Source of the DNA: Todiramphus chloris collaris
Taxonomy: Eukaryota; Chordata; Aves; Coraciiformes; Alcedinidae
Length of the DNA: 64,000 nucleotides
NCBI GenBank assembly: GCA_025345505.1
Contig: JANVCC010010406.1
Location: forward strand, 17,536,062 to 17,600,061
Direction of reading: 5' to 3'
Positions 12,508 through 26,040 of this stretch are shown one piece after another. The translations under genes and the position numbers were made by a program. The notes under the pieces are model-generated. The model did not search any database. It was not told the DNA's origin and worked only from the letters and a program-made list of their open reading frames with translations. Position 1 is the stretch's first letter. Every line of letters begins with the position of its first letter.

Positions 12508-12988
12508 CTGTTGTGACAAAACAAGGACCAAAAAAAAAGTAAACGTGTTGTGATTATGACAATGTTGCACACTGAAGGCATCTGGATTTGCAAAATGGTT
12601 TAAAAAAATTCAGAAATAACTTTTCCTCAGGATATTTTGTCTTTCAGTGGGAGTTATATATTGAATTGCTCAGAAAGCCTGTAATTGTGACTACTGTTGT
12701 TAACATTATTTAGGATTCTGATAAAAATTTTAAAGCTTTCTCTTCATCTGTTCTTACTGGTTCCTGGAGAATCAACCTGTAAATTAGTAAACAAATCAAG
12801 AAACTACTAGATTGGAGGTTTTTAGCTTAATAGCAGTAAAAATCAACAGTCAATTACTCTTGCAATGCACAATATACAGAAGTGCAGCAATTCTGCTGTT
12901 TTCTCATTACTCTTAAAATATATTACAGGTTTCAAAATTTTTGAATTTCAAGTAAGACTTCATAGTGTGCAACTAGATCTGCACTTAC
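12508..12988 (-). other. Intron before PDZ7
   Basis: 0.5 kb, nothing notable. Confidence 0.85.
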
Positions 12989-13081
12989 TTTCTGGGCTGG
13001 TTCCAGTTACTGAAAGCTGCATTTTGAAGCTCACTTTCTTCTCCCTCCCCCTCTTCACGCTCCGGAAGCTCTGAGAGTTCC
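12989..13081 (-). CDS. MPDZ: MPDZ exon: acidic PDZ6-PDZ7 linker
   Basis: 93 nt: one base, 30 codons, two bases out. ELSELPEREEGEGEESELQN is strongly acidic, followed by SNWNQPR just before PDZ7. Human has IPELPEREEGEGEESELQN, so this charged linker is conserved. The acceptor is CAGCAG, a tandem NAGNAG site; the donor is GTAAGT. Confidence 0.94.
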
Positions 13082-13873
13082 CTGCTGATGAAAAGGAACA
13101 TGCAATTAATTTTTAAAGAACTCATATAATCACTAGATTTCTCTGCAGAATTTCATGAATTGGATCACCCTGCAGCATTAGAATTTGTACACAGTATGTG
13201 TAAGAAACTTTTCATATGTCTGTTAGAATACATATAGTGTTTGGGGCTTCCCTGTCTACTTGTGTCCGCAATTCAGTTGCTATCAATTGACAGCCACAGA
13301 ATAAAAGACTCTACATTTTGTCATGTCTGAAGGTTATTATTTGTTTTTTTACAAAAGCAGAAATTACAACAGCAGCATTCAAAAGCAGTTACTGCTTTTG
13401 GAGGTTAACTCCAAGAAAAAAAACATATTAGTCACTTGAATATTCTGGCCTACAACTGTAATGAATTTTTTGTACTCAAGGAAAAGGACAGCATAATTCA
13501 TTCTTTCCATTATATATTCTGGAAAGACGATCAATGCCATATTCTCATGTTGGAGGCACTGAGTATTTGTGGTGATACATAAATCAAACTGCATGGTCTT
13601 TAATAGAAGTTTGGGATGAGTAAGTATTCTATACTATTCCTTGGGGATCAAAAACTTATAAAACAGACTTTTAAAAAATGTCAGAAAAATTTACTGCCAA
13701 AGCAAACACTCTATTCTGGGCAGTTTTTTATTGTAATGGCTGCTGTTCTGAAGAAAATCATTCATCTCTCAGCTCTTCTCAAATAAAACTTACCTTCTCA
13801 AATGGCATAAAATGTATGGGAAGAGTTACATATGAGACATCTACGGGAGAAAACAGTAAGACTTTTGACTCAC
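13082..13873 (-). other. Intron in PDZ6-PDZ7 linker
   Basis: 0.8 kb. Its 3' end carries the tandem CAGCAG acceptor; otherwise nothing seen. Confidence 0.85.
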
Positions 13874-13978
13874 CTGACCGTATGTGAAGGAAGAAGTTCA
13901 AGTGGCACAGCTCCCTCTGTCTGTTGTCCCAAACTGGCCCTGTACTCGTCTAAATTTTCTGCTGCCACATACGTAATA
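13874..13978 (-). CDS. MPDZ: MPDZ exon: PDZ6 end and linker
   Basis: 105 nt: one base, 34 codons, two bases out. ITYVAAENLDEYRASLGQQ closes PDZ6 and matches human ITYVPAEHLEEFKISLGQQ. The linker continues EGAVPLELLPSHTV. Acceptor is TTATTGCAG and donor GTGAGT. No initiation codon is present. Confidence 0.94.
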
Positions 13979-16900
13979 CTGCAATAAAACGGGACATGAT
14001 TAAAGTAGCATGAGGATAGCCAGGGTGTGAGAAATGGTTATGAGGAAGCCACTCCAGGTTACTTCAGATAGCCACTTCAAAGGCACAATGCTGGTATGCT
14101 GGGAATAAGGCACTATATGAAGGCTTTGGGACTTTGCAACAAATATTCATTTATGACCTAATTAGGTAGCTGAAGAGCACACAGTTTTCTGAGGGCTGGC
14201 CACTCCATTTTAAGTAAATGGTGCTTAAACAGTGACAAGAGTGTGAAAGAGATAATCCAGCTCCAGTCAAAAGAGACTCCTGATGCAAAGAGAAACACTG
14301 AAGGATCTATGAGGTCTGAAACACCACTATCATCCTAAATGCTGTCTGAAAATGCTTCTCAAACTTGGTTTGTAGGAGGTATTGTGCTTTGTTGTGCAGT
14401 TTTCTATTTGAGGTTCCTATGCTTTTGGTGAAAGATACTGCACGGGTTTGGACACACAAATGTGTTACAGCACACTACCTATGCATCAAGGAGCAATCCC
14501 CTGTTCATCTCCTTCCTCTACTTCCAGCCAGCTTGGGAGAGTTAGGCAGTCATGTTTCAGCAGCAAAATGTCATGCAGACTCCTGAAGTCATGGTGTAAC
14601 CCAATCAAGTTTGAATGTCAAGACCAGAAATGGCCCAATAGACTAGGGATGGGGAAACAAAGAGAATGAAAGAAGATTAAGGCATGAAGAATATTCATTT
14701 AAAAACTTCCCTCTACAGGCAAAAGGACACCATGATCTAAACAGGGCTACTTAGACGGCCCTCCTCCAAGATGCCTTCTCTTCTTAAAAGCCTTTAGTTG
14801 TTTGATAAGCAGCTCACTATCAGATTCAAGTTTGCCAAGAAGTTGGAAAAAGAACAAAAGATGGAAAAAGAACATAAAAAGAATGGCTGTCCTTTTATCC
14901 ATCACATGGTTAAAAGAAAGATGGACAGGGGTAAAAAAAACGACAACTTGACGAATTCAAAAGGATGCTGAGAGAGAGTCCTTCACTTCTGAGTCACTTA
15001 TTTACTTGGAGCCTTCTCCTGTCCATCACTCCTTGATTCCTCTTCTTTTTGTCATCCCCTGACTGCTACTGATTCCCCCTCTCATTGGTTTTCTGCCAAA
15101 TACAGATAATAGCAGAAGGCAGAGCAAATAAACTTTTATATGACTAATGCTGTCTGTACAAAACACTCTACCAACATTATCATAAGGACCATCTTTATTT
15201 GTCTTCTTTGTGCCCTAGCATGTTCCCTACCTCCTCTAACTTGTACCATATCTAGAAAAGAAGATGGTCATTAAGGGAGTCCCTAAAGTGCTGAACAGAA
15301 GGAACTCTCCAGTTATTTTGTCACCATCTTTTTCTCATTAAATCTCCTCCCTCTTCTGCTTTGGCCTTCTTTTCCAACACAAAAGCATTATGCGCTTGGC
15401 GCAAAGCTTTTTCATTTTGAAGTGTTGGGGAGCTAACACATACAAAGGAATGAATACTCAGCAGAAGGTCACTGTCTCTTACCTGTCTTTGGGCATTCCA
15501 ACACTAGGAAACATGCAAGACACACTGCAGTAAATTCTGTGGAGCCCTAGCAAAGACACCTCTTCATTTGAAGCGTCTAATAAAAGAGTTTTGGAAAATA
15601 AGCACTTCTCAGACATCTCCAACTCCAAATACACTGAACTATAGCAAACAGCTAGTATTATGGTCACAAAATTCTCATGGGGCAAATGCTGCTGTAGAAG
15701 CACCACCCACTAAGCTTAGAAGACTACTCTGCCTCTACAAAAGCTATGAAAGAAAATGCATCATTCATTCAGTTACATTTACCTGTTTCATCCCTATCAA
15801 ATTCAGCAAATTCCATCCTTTGAAAATAAGTAGGATATAATGTATTTTCCCTTGAAAGACAGCTGCAGTAAGGAAACCAGAATTGCAAGTGACATTTATG
15901 ATGGATAGAGGGCTTGGACAATCTCCTTTGTGCTAAACTACAGCTGGAAGCAACTGTTCCAAGTATAGAAAGGAGAACAGTAGGCTCCTAAACCGGGAAC
16001 AGATAAGTCCATATTCAGCCTGGATAAGTAGGGTGTGATCATCTTTCAACTCTTGTCCAGACCTTTTGTACAAGTCGAACCTGGCAAACAAATTATGCAG
16101 GGTTCAAGGATAGTAGTGGTCCTTACCTCATACATCTGTGCAACATCAGCATTAGAGATCAGCTAAGGGGGAGGCAAACCATATTCACTCCAACTTCCGG
16201 AATAACCTACTGTTTTTCACTATATGAATAACTGACATTGTGCTGGGACATTCAAAATGCAGAGCTCAAAAGATGCTCTCAAACAGCCTTATATGCTACT
16301 TACAAACATCTCCCAAAAGCTCTCTTAGGTAGATAAGTTTCCCTTTCTGTGTACAGCACAGCAACTGAGAAGAAGTTCACTCCACCATTTTAAAAATTCA
16401 TCTAACACCGAGCAACTGAATTACCTAATTGTTTCCACAGATGGAGCCAAATTTAGATAATATCACTGGGAGCTGTTACATTTCTATTCCAGAGCTTAAC
16501 TATAGCTCTAATTGCCTCATTCTCAAAGGAGCATTCAATATGGTTTTAACTGTTCATTATTATCTACAGCTAAGCTTCAATAATATACTTCAGCTACTTC
16601 ATAAATATAAATCAGAACACTTACTTACATTTTTCAAGAAATAGCATAGAAAAGGAAACTAAATTACATGGATCAAATGCATGAAAAAGTATAGTCTGTG
16701 TAGGAGTTCACCTTTGTTTCTTGTTCATGATTTCTGAAGTTAACTACAAAGGTTTCCACAGCTAGTCTTATTAGCTAAGCTGTATTACTGATGTGACTGT
16801 CCCTTCTTCCCTCTCTCCTTTGTATACTATTATTGAAAGGAAAAGTTATACAAAAATGCTAGCTCTGGAAAATATGTATATCAGAAAGTCATCTTTGCTA

Positions 16901-17776
16901 AATGGCTGTCTGTCCTTCTCCTGCCTTCTGTGACACAGAGCAAGGTCAGATTGTACTGAAAACCTTGGATTTATATCTACTAAGAATTTTTTTGCTGTTT
17001 ATAACTTCATGGGCAGACATTCCAGTTATCAAATCTGTTACTTGATGGACCACTACTGTAGCTCACTTCTTAGAGTGTTGGGCTCCTCTGATCAACTCTG
17101 CTGACTCTGCGCTGTAAAGTACAAATAAAAATCCACCCAGGCATCTGAATGGTTCATCTGCAAAAGGGACTGATAATTGCCTTAATATGGTCAATAGGAA
17201 AGAAGGTAAGAGAAACAAATGCCAGAAAACAGAAATTAAGACACAGAGAACAGGAAACAAGTAAATGACTGCTCTCCTATTGTGTTGCATTTCTTATCTG
17301 CAAGAGAAATTGAAGTTCAACAACTTCAAGGTAAAGTATATACAAGACTTAATCATTTCCTCTTTCATAGCTGTAGAGCTTAAAGGAGAAAGTGTTCTGG
17401 TTTCCTTTCTCGAGAGTTACACCCACCCTCCTCCCCCTCAAAATATGCACTAGCAATGAAAGCACTGACAATGGAAACACCAAAAAGTATACATATGAAA
17501 ATATCTTGTAAACACAACACTGCATGCAGTACAGAGGAACATTTATCACATGCTTGACTGAACAGCCACACAAAACCTTGAAACAACAAACCAAGTAACG
17601 AAGTATGAAAAATGTTCTGGACAAATTACCATCATTAACATTTAAAGTCTAATTTGCACCTTTTTATACATGAAGGAAGTAAAATGTAAGTGCCACAGAA
17701 AATATGACACTGAGATTAATCCAGATATCAGTACATCGTACTTATGCCAATTCTAGCAGTGAACCCTGTACACATG

Positions 17777-17791
17777 CACACACACACACAC
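17777..17791. repeat. CA microsatellite
   Basis: Uninterrupted CA dinucleotides for about 15 bases, followed by CGTG. Confidence 0.9.
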
Positions 17792-17935
17792 GTGCTCTGA
17801 GCACGTCTGGCATGGCTGTCATGGATGAAATTTTAAAATATTAGCAATAGTTTTTTAGAATATGGGCATTTTCATTCCAGTCTTATGAATTATGCTCCAA
17901 TCTTCAATTTAAAGCCATATATGTATACAGATATA

Positions 17936-18024
17936 TACAAACACACACACCTTTTATAAAAATATATACACATCCATATGTGCATGCGTGCACACACACA
18001 CACATACACACAAACACACACAAA
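17936..18024. repeat. Compound CA/TA microsatellite
   Basis: Alternating purine-pyrimidine DNA: CA blocks at 17939-17951 and 17991-18022 flank TATATACACA and ATGTGCATGCGTGCAC units. On the MPDZ strand it reads as TG repeats. Likely length-polymorphic. Confidence 0.9.
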
Positions 18025-18862
18025 AAGAGAGAGGGAGTATATGTACCTATATCTGGATATATCCCTGACATTACTACAGATGTCATAAAAGCATGGAATG
18101 ATTTTACAGACAAATCGCAACATAGAGTCATAATGAGTTTCTGAATTGCCAATACTCACACATAACAGAGGGCCTGATCATCAGCAGGTGCTGGAGAAGA
18201 TCTAGAATGTGAAGCATATGATGCAGCATCTTTTTACAATGGTGTTAACAAATGTCAATGTCTCATGCTGAATGTGAGAGGCATACTTATGTCGTTAAAA
18301 TTGAGAGCTGCTTTTTTTCTTTCTCCTTTTATTTTTTTTCCCCATTCCACCTCTGTTTCATTTACATATCCCCCAGAAAGCCTCTGCTTTTTGTCTATAG
18401 CAGTGTTTATTACTAAGCATGGAAAATGGAATTGCCATCTATCTTCTATTTCTTGATCAGGAAATCAGCTCCAATTTTAGGCAGGTGAATTCTGATTCAG
18501 CTCTGTAATTATGTGACAGATGTTACAAATGGCTGTTGCTGAGCACAAACCCCTGGCTTTTATTACAGAAATGTAAGAGCTGCTAGCAAGGTGGAGTGAG
18601 AAGTGAAACAGAATGCTTTCTGGTAAAGCCACACATATGGATTTCCACACACAAAGGGGAAAAGAATTAAATATCTAAGTCTGAAAATCAGATTGATGGT
18701 TCTTGAACTATTCAAAATCGAATTTCCTTTAACAAAATAAAACAAAGCCTTCATTTGGCAAGCAAGAACAGTGTTATGTTTTCCCAGTAAATAATGTTTG
18801 ACACTGAAATGCAGCTTTGAAATTAACATACTGTTGTTTAGTCACTTTTTCGGGGAATCCCA

Positions 18863-19320
18863 TGTCCTGGTTTTGCTGCAATAGAATCATAGGCCAGTTA
18901 TGGTCTGTGTGGTCATTAGCAGTTTTGAGTCAGCCATGAGCTTAGGCTGAGAGGAGAAAAAGCCCAGGCAGCTGACATAAAATGGCTCACAGGTGTATCC
19001 CATATCATAAACATCACACTCACTATGCAGGGAGAAGTTTGCTCAGGACAAGGGTGCTGCTCATCCTCCTGCTCCTCTCATAGGTCACCATTCCTGGAGT
19101 GGTTTGCTCATCATTCTTTTCCCAAGGACTGCTTTCCCATTTTTTTGACTTGTTGTACATTCAGTGGGCTGAATGTATACAAAGTGTACCTTTTATACTT
19201 TATATTGGCATTAGTATTAATTTGGCTGTTTCATTAAATTTGTTTTCATTTCAACCCATGGGTCTCCTTTTACTTACCCCTCTTCTCAGCTGGGGAGGGG
19301 TCATGAGGTGATATGACAAT
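18863..19320 (+). mobile_element. Solo LTR, avian ERVL-like family, diverged
   Basis: Begins TGTCCTGGTTTTG, the usual start of a very common bird ERVL-like LTR, and keeps internal landmarks of that family: GGCAGCTGAC, a diverged ATCCCATATCAT block, then ATTAAA (19233-19238) just before TTTCAACCCATGGGT. The 3' end is truncated or too diverged to place. No internal retroviral genes adjoin it, so it is a solitary, old LTR. It lies antisense to MPDZ. Identification is from memory of the family. Confidence 0.7.
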
Positions 19321-20330
19321 GCTATAGTTTAGTCCAAGATACACTAAGGCTAATCCTAAGCTCCTGCTACCCAAAAAAACCCTCAGCCTAGAAGTTAAGG
19401 TGCCACCTTTAGAGTCCTGTATGGATACATAGGAATTAATATCTAGGTGACCAAAGAGATCCAAAGAGATTCAACTTTCTTATTTGAAATGCTGTCCCTT
19501 AAATCGAAAATCCTGCATGGTGGTATACCACATTAGCCCTGAAATTACATCTATAGAGTTGTGCATTTCTCTCAGCAAACAGGAGAAACAATCATGAAAT
19601 AATGCTCTGTATCTGCAAATTTCTTATTTAGGACACTATCCCCTTATTTGTATCATAGTATTTTTCCAGGAACCTGTACTGCTCCTGAAATTACATATTA
19701 CAGAGAAGTTTAATTATGATGAACAGTTTTGTATCAAAACTATGTGAGCCCAAAAATACTGTTATTATTCTTGCAAGACTCCTTTAGAAGGTACCAAAGG
19801 ATTTGGTCTTTCAGCTCTTCGAAGTACAGAAGCCAGTTTCACTTTAAACCTTTATCATGGGAAAGCACTGAAGAACATAAATACAAAATGAAAGACAAAA
19901 ATCTTAAGTAAGAATATGCATAGCAACTGTCCCTCTACTGTGAGGCCTTTCAGAAAGGCAACACACTTTTCTCTGGAAAATCTGAATATTCACAGCTAAG
20001 GCAAGATTTTCGTATTTCCAACATATCTGCAAAAGACTACAAAACAAAACCTTATATTCATACAGTTTGACATACAGGAACTATAAAAGGATAAGCAAAA
20101 ATAATGACCGTGTCTCTGTTTGGTCCTGTCACTATGGCACTAATAACAGATTCCTCATAGAGGAATGGTGATGTAGCATCTATGTATCTAATTTCTGACC
20201 GCTTATAAATTAAGTTAGAATTTAATTTTATGTACACACAAAAAAAAAATGGTTATAACTGACAAACCATTTTCTATTTCCTTTCTTTTACTTCATTAGA
20301 GCAATAATGCAGGATTTAGCAGATCCAAGA

Positions 20331-20362
20331 TTAAATGAATAAATGAATTAAATGAATAAATG
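20331..20362. repeat. 17-bp tandem repeat, 1.9 copies
   Basis: TTAAATGAATAAATGAA is repeated directly with no mismatch until the second copy ends after 15 bases. Confidence 0.9.
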
Positions 20363-21664
20363 CAGACGTGTGCACACACACTCACATGTACATACCAACT
20401 GATTCAGTTGTGGCAGTTGGAATTAAAATAGTTTGAAAGCCTACAATAATAATCAATGTCACTGACTTGCTCATATTCACGCCAGAACTGGCAATAATAT
20501 AATTCATTATATGGTCATATATCCCATTATTTAAACAAGCTTTCATTAAATAATAATCCTAAAAGCATGATAGCTACAGGGAAGAAACTGAACCTTCCAT
20601 CTACACTGAAACAACTCTGCCTACCTGCTCCCAAAATGCCGGGTCTCTTCAAGGCTAGACTACCACTGGGAAAGAACAGAATGCCCTGCAGTCCATTTAA
20701 AACTGACAGAAACCTCTTCAGTAAATAGAGGATTCTGTTACCAGAAGCTCCATTAATCCCATTTGCAGATCTGACCCAGTTCATGTTGCTATGGGTTTGA
20801 GAAAAACAGCTTCTAGAATTTTGGAGCTGTAAAGCCAGCACCAGTATGTCTGTAGCACTATTCAAAACCTTAGGAACAACCCTATTTCTAGATGGTGCAA
20901 GTGGGCAAAGTTAACTCCACAACCACGACAGCTATAAAGAATTGTACTTTAAGGTAAAGGTATAATTCTTCAGATTCAGTGAACTCAAGACAAAGAAAAT
21001 CTGTCATCAAGCAAGTAGATTTTTTAAAACATGTATTAATTACCGCAAGTTTAAAATAGTACTCCCAAGAGGAGGTATTTATGCACTATAGCAACAGCTC
21101 CTTTGTATGTACTAATAAAAACTTGGAAATAACTTCACAAAACAGACTGTTCTTGCTGTTTGTCACAGATGTACTCAAAACGTTTTAAACATTACTTTTC
21201 TGCATTAACATCATGTGTCATACTTTCTGTCTGGCAGTCAAAACCAAAAGCCATAACAAAGATCTCTTCTCAAGTGAAATCACTTGTGCAGTGGCCAGAA
21301 CAGTCCATCTTTCAGAAATACAAACACCTTGAAGAAATTTTTACTGTCTTTAGAGAAGTCATACAATGAATGCGAAACTCTAACTAATACTATTCCTTCC
21401 ATAAAACCAGGGCAGTAATGAAGATGATTACTAATGACAGTAATAACTTTTCTAAGAACATTCAAAGCCTCTCACACGAGTGATTTTATCTTTCACACCC
21501 ACAAAGCTGTAACCAGGACGTGAATTATCCATCTGAAGCTGTAACTTAAAGGTAAATTCATGTAGTAAAAACAAACAAAATTTTCATTTTGAATACGTGC
21601 ATAAATAACCAGATTCTGATTATTAGCCTTTTCCTACTACAGTTCGCCACCTATCTTTACCTAC

Positions 21665-21863
21665 TTTATATCTGGTCCAATAAGTGAATGCCGCCTTAGC
21701 ATAGCCCGGGCTTGTGCATTGGTTAAGTTAGTGGTTGACTCCTCATTAATGGACAGGATGCAGTCCCCCACACCAATCCGTCCATCACGACTTATTGAGC
21801 CTCCATGGATGACACTGCGGACTATCATTCCTGAGCCATCTTTATTGGAACTTACAGTCATCC
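21665..21863 (-). CDS. MPDZ: MPDZ exon: PDZ6 core
   Basis: 199 nt: two bases in, 65 full codons, two bases out. It encodes MTVSSNKDGSGMIVRSVIHG, the segment GRIGVGDCILSINEES and helix LTNAQARAMLRRH (asparagine at alpha-B1), ending GPDI. The last codon is split; joined to the next exon it reads AAT (Asn), where human has Lys. The donor is GTAGGT with a second GT four bases downstream; read through, the sequence gives a stop at once. Acceptor is TCACTACAG. Confidence 0.95.
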
Positions 21864-24800
21864 CTGTAGTGAAAAACACATGGAACAGTTAATAACATCT
21901 GTAAACCTCAGCTCTGAGTGACAAGAAAAGAAATGCAATCTGGGACAGGGAAGGTAAAAGCCAGACAGCTGACCTGCCAATGTCCGCAAGCCTATAAGCA
22001 TTGCCCTTTTTCTTCCTTGCAGTTTCCTCTTTACAACAGGAGATAGCAGTTACAAATCACAATCACAATATCTTTACCTTACCTTATGTCATTTCACATA
22101 CTAAACTCAATATAAAAAAACTAAGTAAAAATTTAAGCACCAAATAAAAAAATAAAGGTAATGAAATTGCTTCTAAAACAGTCAAATTTACCACTCTTCT
22201 GGGTGGTCCACTGAGTTTGTATACCACATTTTAGTTTGGCTTACGAGGGTTCTCTTTAGAAGCAAGGTAAAATGATTAAACAGCTAATTAAGAGCACAAG
22301 GCCAATACTACCACACACTTAATTACAACAGAAAGCCTGAATCACATCCCACTGAGATAGTGGTTGTCTTCCTGCACTCCTGGATGGGCCACCGCTTAGG
22401 CCCAGAAGAGCATCCTCACTTCTGCAAGAGCCCATGCACTACTGATGGATACAGTCCACTACTTGAGTTACACCACAATACCACTTGTTGTAGAGCAGGA
22501 CATTACTTCTTAATGTTTATACACACCCTTTAACTCCACTTTCTTTTCATTTATGGGAAATGAGACAGAGATGCTCTTTCCCTTCCTTCCCATGGGGAGC
22601 TTATGAGGACTAACTTGTGGTGCTGGGCTTCACATATATTTGTGATCTTTCTTACATGCATCAGTTGTCACTCTTACTCTCAGGGCAGTTGGTGGTCATG
22701 AAATCAACCCTGATGACAGTTCCAGGAAAAAACTGTTCTTCTCTAAGGCAATGGAGAGGTAGCTAAGGGGCAGCATCTAACAACTATCTTAATATCGCCA
22801 AACATATTTTTGTTCTTTTTTTTGTGCACTAATACGGAAGCTTTCTTTTACTAACAAAGATGAATCCACTGAAGAAAGAGTGCCTTAGAGAGAAATATTT
22901 ATTGGAGGAGGCACTGACTACCCCACTATGTGTTCTGCTGGTTTTGCATGTGAACATCAGGCTAGCAAGCACTAGGAGTGTAGTAACCCTTACTGCAAGC
23001 CCTTGCCTTATTGTCTGACTGTGAGTAGAAGGAAGATGAAAGATGACAGCTACCCAGAGCAGAAGCTTCAAGGATACCGACTATGAAAAAATTCTAACTA
23101 TTATATATACAAATACGGCTATAGAAGACAGAGTTGAACACTCTCCTCTGTGACCTGAGACCTCAGGAGACAGACTGGCTGCACAGTTTAGACGTCAGCT
23201 GTAAGCTCCAGATTATCCAGACTCAGACAATCATAGAAACAACTACCTGCGTATCTGTCTCAGAGGAAAAAAACAAATACTGTAACCACTTAAACAGCAA
23301 CAGTAATCTGGATATTCATTTTTGCTTTTTAGGACTTCTTCCAGAAAATTAAAATTTCTTAACAGTGTTGGCTCCTCACATCCATTTGCAGTTGAGATGA
23401 ACATAGGTGTCTAAAGCCTGAGAAGGTGGTCCTGACTAGCAAGGAGCTGGCCAATAAGCTTCTTAAATGCAGGAATACATGTACCTCTCTATATTGGAAT
23501 TCAAGGGTCATCTTTTTGAAAAAATGCAAAACCCATCTTCACAATGCCACTTTATATTAAACTGATGAAAGTGTATGGTGTTACCATTAAATGGAGATTT
23601 GCCAGGTAATGATGTCACCTGTGGTCAGGCATAATTTAAACATGGTTGTATCAATCTTGTGATACAGACATCATGCCACTGATATATACTTTGCAATTAG
23701 AAAAAGTAGAGGTCACCTGTCACCTACCCTTCATATTAGTAACGTTACAATGTTGAGCATATCACAGATGGCATTCACAGGTGCTGTCCTGGGATGGATG
23801 CCCTAGTGTTTACATTCACATACTCATTCCCATAGCTCAGTCAGATCTGAGTGTAAAAGTAACTCCACAACACAGTGGTCTCCACCAGAATACAGGCAGT
23901 GTGCATGGAAAAGTAAACTGCCAAGTAAACAGCTGACATGTGGTTTGAAATTCTGAGCCTAACTTTGCTGCTTGATTAAGCTAGTATCAAAAAAATGCAT
24001 TACCAAGGCTAGCGTAATAACACTTAAGCAAAGTATCACACCCAGTTTCTACGCTGACATCCTCATTACAACAGATCTGCAAAGCTCATGTCACACTTTG
24101 GACAGGTACAGTTTCAGGTTTAAAATGTAAATGCTAATGTCAAGTTGCCAAATGAATCAGTCAGGAAAATGGCTTTCCAGCTCTTCTTGCATGTGGGTGC
24201 TCTGTCCTCTTACCTTTTAAAAATCACAATCAAAAGATTTGAGTTCCAGCTGTGGCTGGGTCTGAAGAGCTGTCGCAAGCATGGGTAACACCATTTAAAA
24301 GGAAAAAAGAAGTGACAGCTCTCAGCTGAAATAATTGATGCAGCTGCAGCTTTCAACATCATTCACAGCTCTTCATTTAGCCCCTTTTTTAAAAATCAAA
24401 GTTAAAAGCAGTGCACACATGTGTGTGAATTGGTCACTGAGGCCAGGCATCTTCCCAGACCAGAGGACACAGACTGGTAGAAAATGTCCACAGTCAAAAG
24501 CCAGGGGAAAGCATTATTCACATTCACACTGTATACATAAGCGGCCAGTCTTACTTGTCATGCATGTAATGACTGCCAATGTGTTCTCTGCCCCAAGTTT
24601 GTATGTTTATGCTGTATTATGCTTGACATGAAATTTGCTTTGTATGTTCACTGTCCTTAAAATACCCAGTGACATACATGAAAAACACTGCTCCATTGAG
24701 GTAAGAGGATACAGGAAACAAAACTTTTTCAATAAAATCGAAATGCCTGCAACTGCACCATGACCTGCATTTTATACAGCCTGGCAATGAGGCCAGTAAA

Positions 24801-26040
24801 GGCAGTAGTTACCCAAGCATCTCTTACCAATGAAAGTAAAAATTTATACCCACATCCGCCTTGCCTACAGCTTTGTATTTTAGGGAGGCTGATTTTAAAC
24901 CAGAACAGTTCCTGATCCTGTTTGGAGGCTGGGTGTATGATGCAAGAGAAGGTGATACAGGGCAAACTAAGCATCCACACATCAGAGGGCAGTTCATCTC
25001 AGGCAGAAGCGCCCACTGAATTACAGCATCACAGTGCCCCATGCACCTCTGCACAGCAAGGGAGTCCTGAGTGGTGGCTGTCTATGAATAAAGGGCCCAT
25101 GGGCTGCTTTCGGTGTGCTTTCTGTTGAAAATCCATCTTAAAGAATTTGCAGAGTCACACAAACTCCTGCCCTACCAGCACCAGAGAGACTTCAAGAACA
25201 TGCAGATGGCCAAAGAAACAGCACCAGGAACCTAAGCCAAAACAAATGAACACACCAGCCATGAACAGGAGGAGAGCACCACTACATTCCACCACAAAGC
25301 CTCCTCCACATTGGCTCTGGGAACTGGCCTGGGAGGATACTATCTCCATGCTCCCGCTCACACTGCCCAGTGGAACCTGGTTTCTGCATCAAATATCAGG
25401 AGAGGACACTGAAAAATGTTTCCGTCCACTGTGCGTGTTCGCTGCAAAACATGCCTCTATACTCAGGACGTTGCAAATCACAGACACTTAAAACTATGAA
25501 ATTATCTACAAAATGGTAGTTTCATTGAGCTAAAAATACTACTTATTAAATGCATGAATGATCCAATTTTCAGAAATAACTGAGGCACTTCAGATACAAG
25601 TACAAATATGTAGCAAGGATGCCAACAGCTTTAGATCCTTTTGACCATCCTCAGAAAGTGAGATAATTTTGAGTTTACATACATTTCAAATTCTAGTCTG
25701 CAGCTTTTTGACCGAAGTGTTCTACAGCATTCCTTGGCTGTATCTCTATTTACACTGTATAAATATACACACATTAGAAAACAATGTATAAAAATTGTTC
25801 TGTTAACAGTAAGGAATGACTCAACTTCTTTATGGGGAAAATAAAATTCTCAGCAAGACCAGATACTATATGTTTGTGTTCATGCTGACAGCACATGGAT
25901 TCACCGCCACCAAAGCCAAACATGGCAAGAGCAGTAGAGAATGAATACCTTGTTATGCTCTCCCATCTTTACTAATAAAACAGGAAACATATGAGAAAAA
26001 CTGGTCCTCAAGAGGTTACAAAATATGTTAGCTACCTTAC
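21864..26040 (-). other. 4.2-kb intron inside PDZ6
   Basis: A less AT-rich part around 24900-25490 includes a 114-codon plus-strand frame that I do not recognise. No repeat family identified. Confidence 0.8.

Larger units (their letters stand above)
13979..21664 (-). other. 7.7-kb intron, largest in the window
   Basis: Holds CA-repeat blocks (17777-17791, 17936-18024), a plus-strand solo LTR (18863-19320) and a 17-bp tandem repeat (20331-20362). No exon is needed or seen between the two PDZ6 exons. Confidence 0.85.

Noticed and set aside
25147..25491. 114-codon plus-strand open frame in a less AT-rich part of the PDZ6 intron
   Set aside because: No recognisable domain, no promoter or splice context; probably chance.
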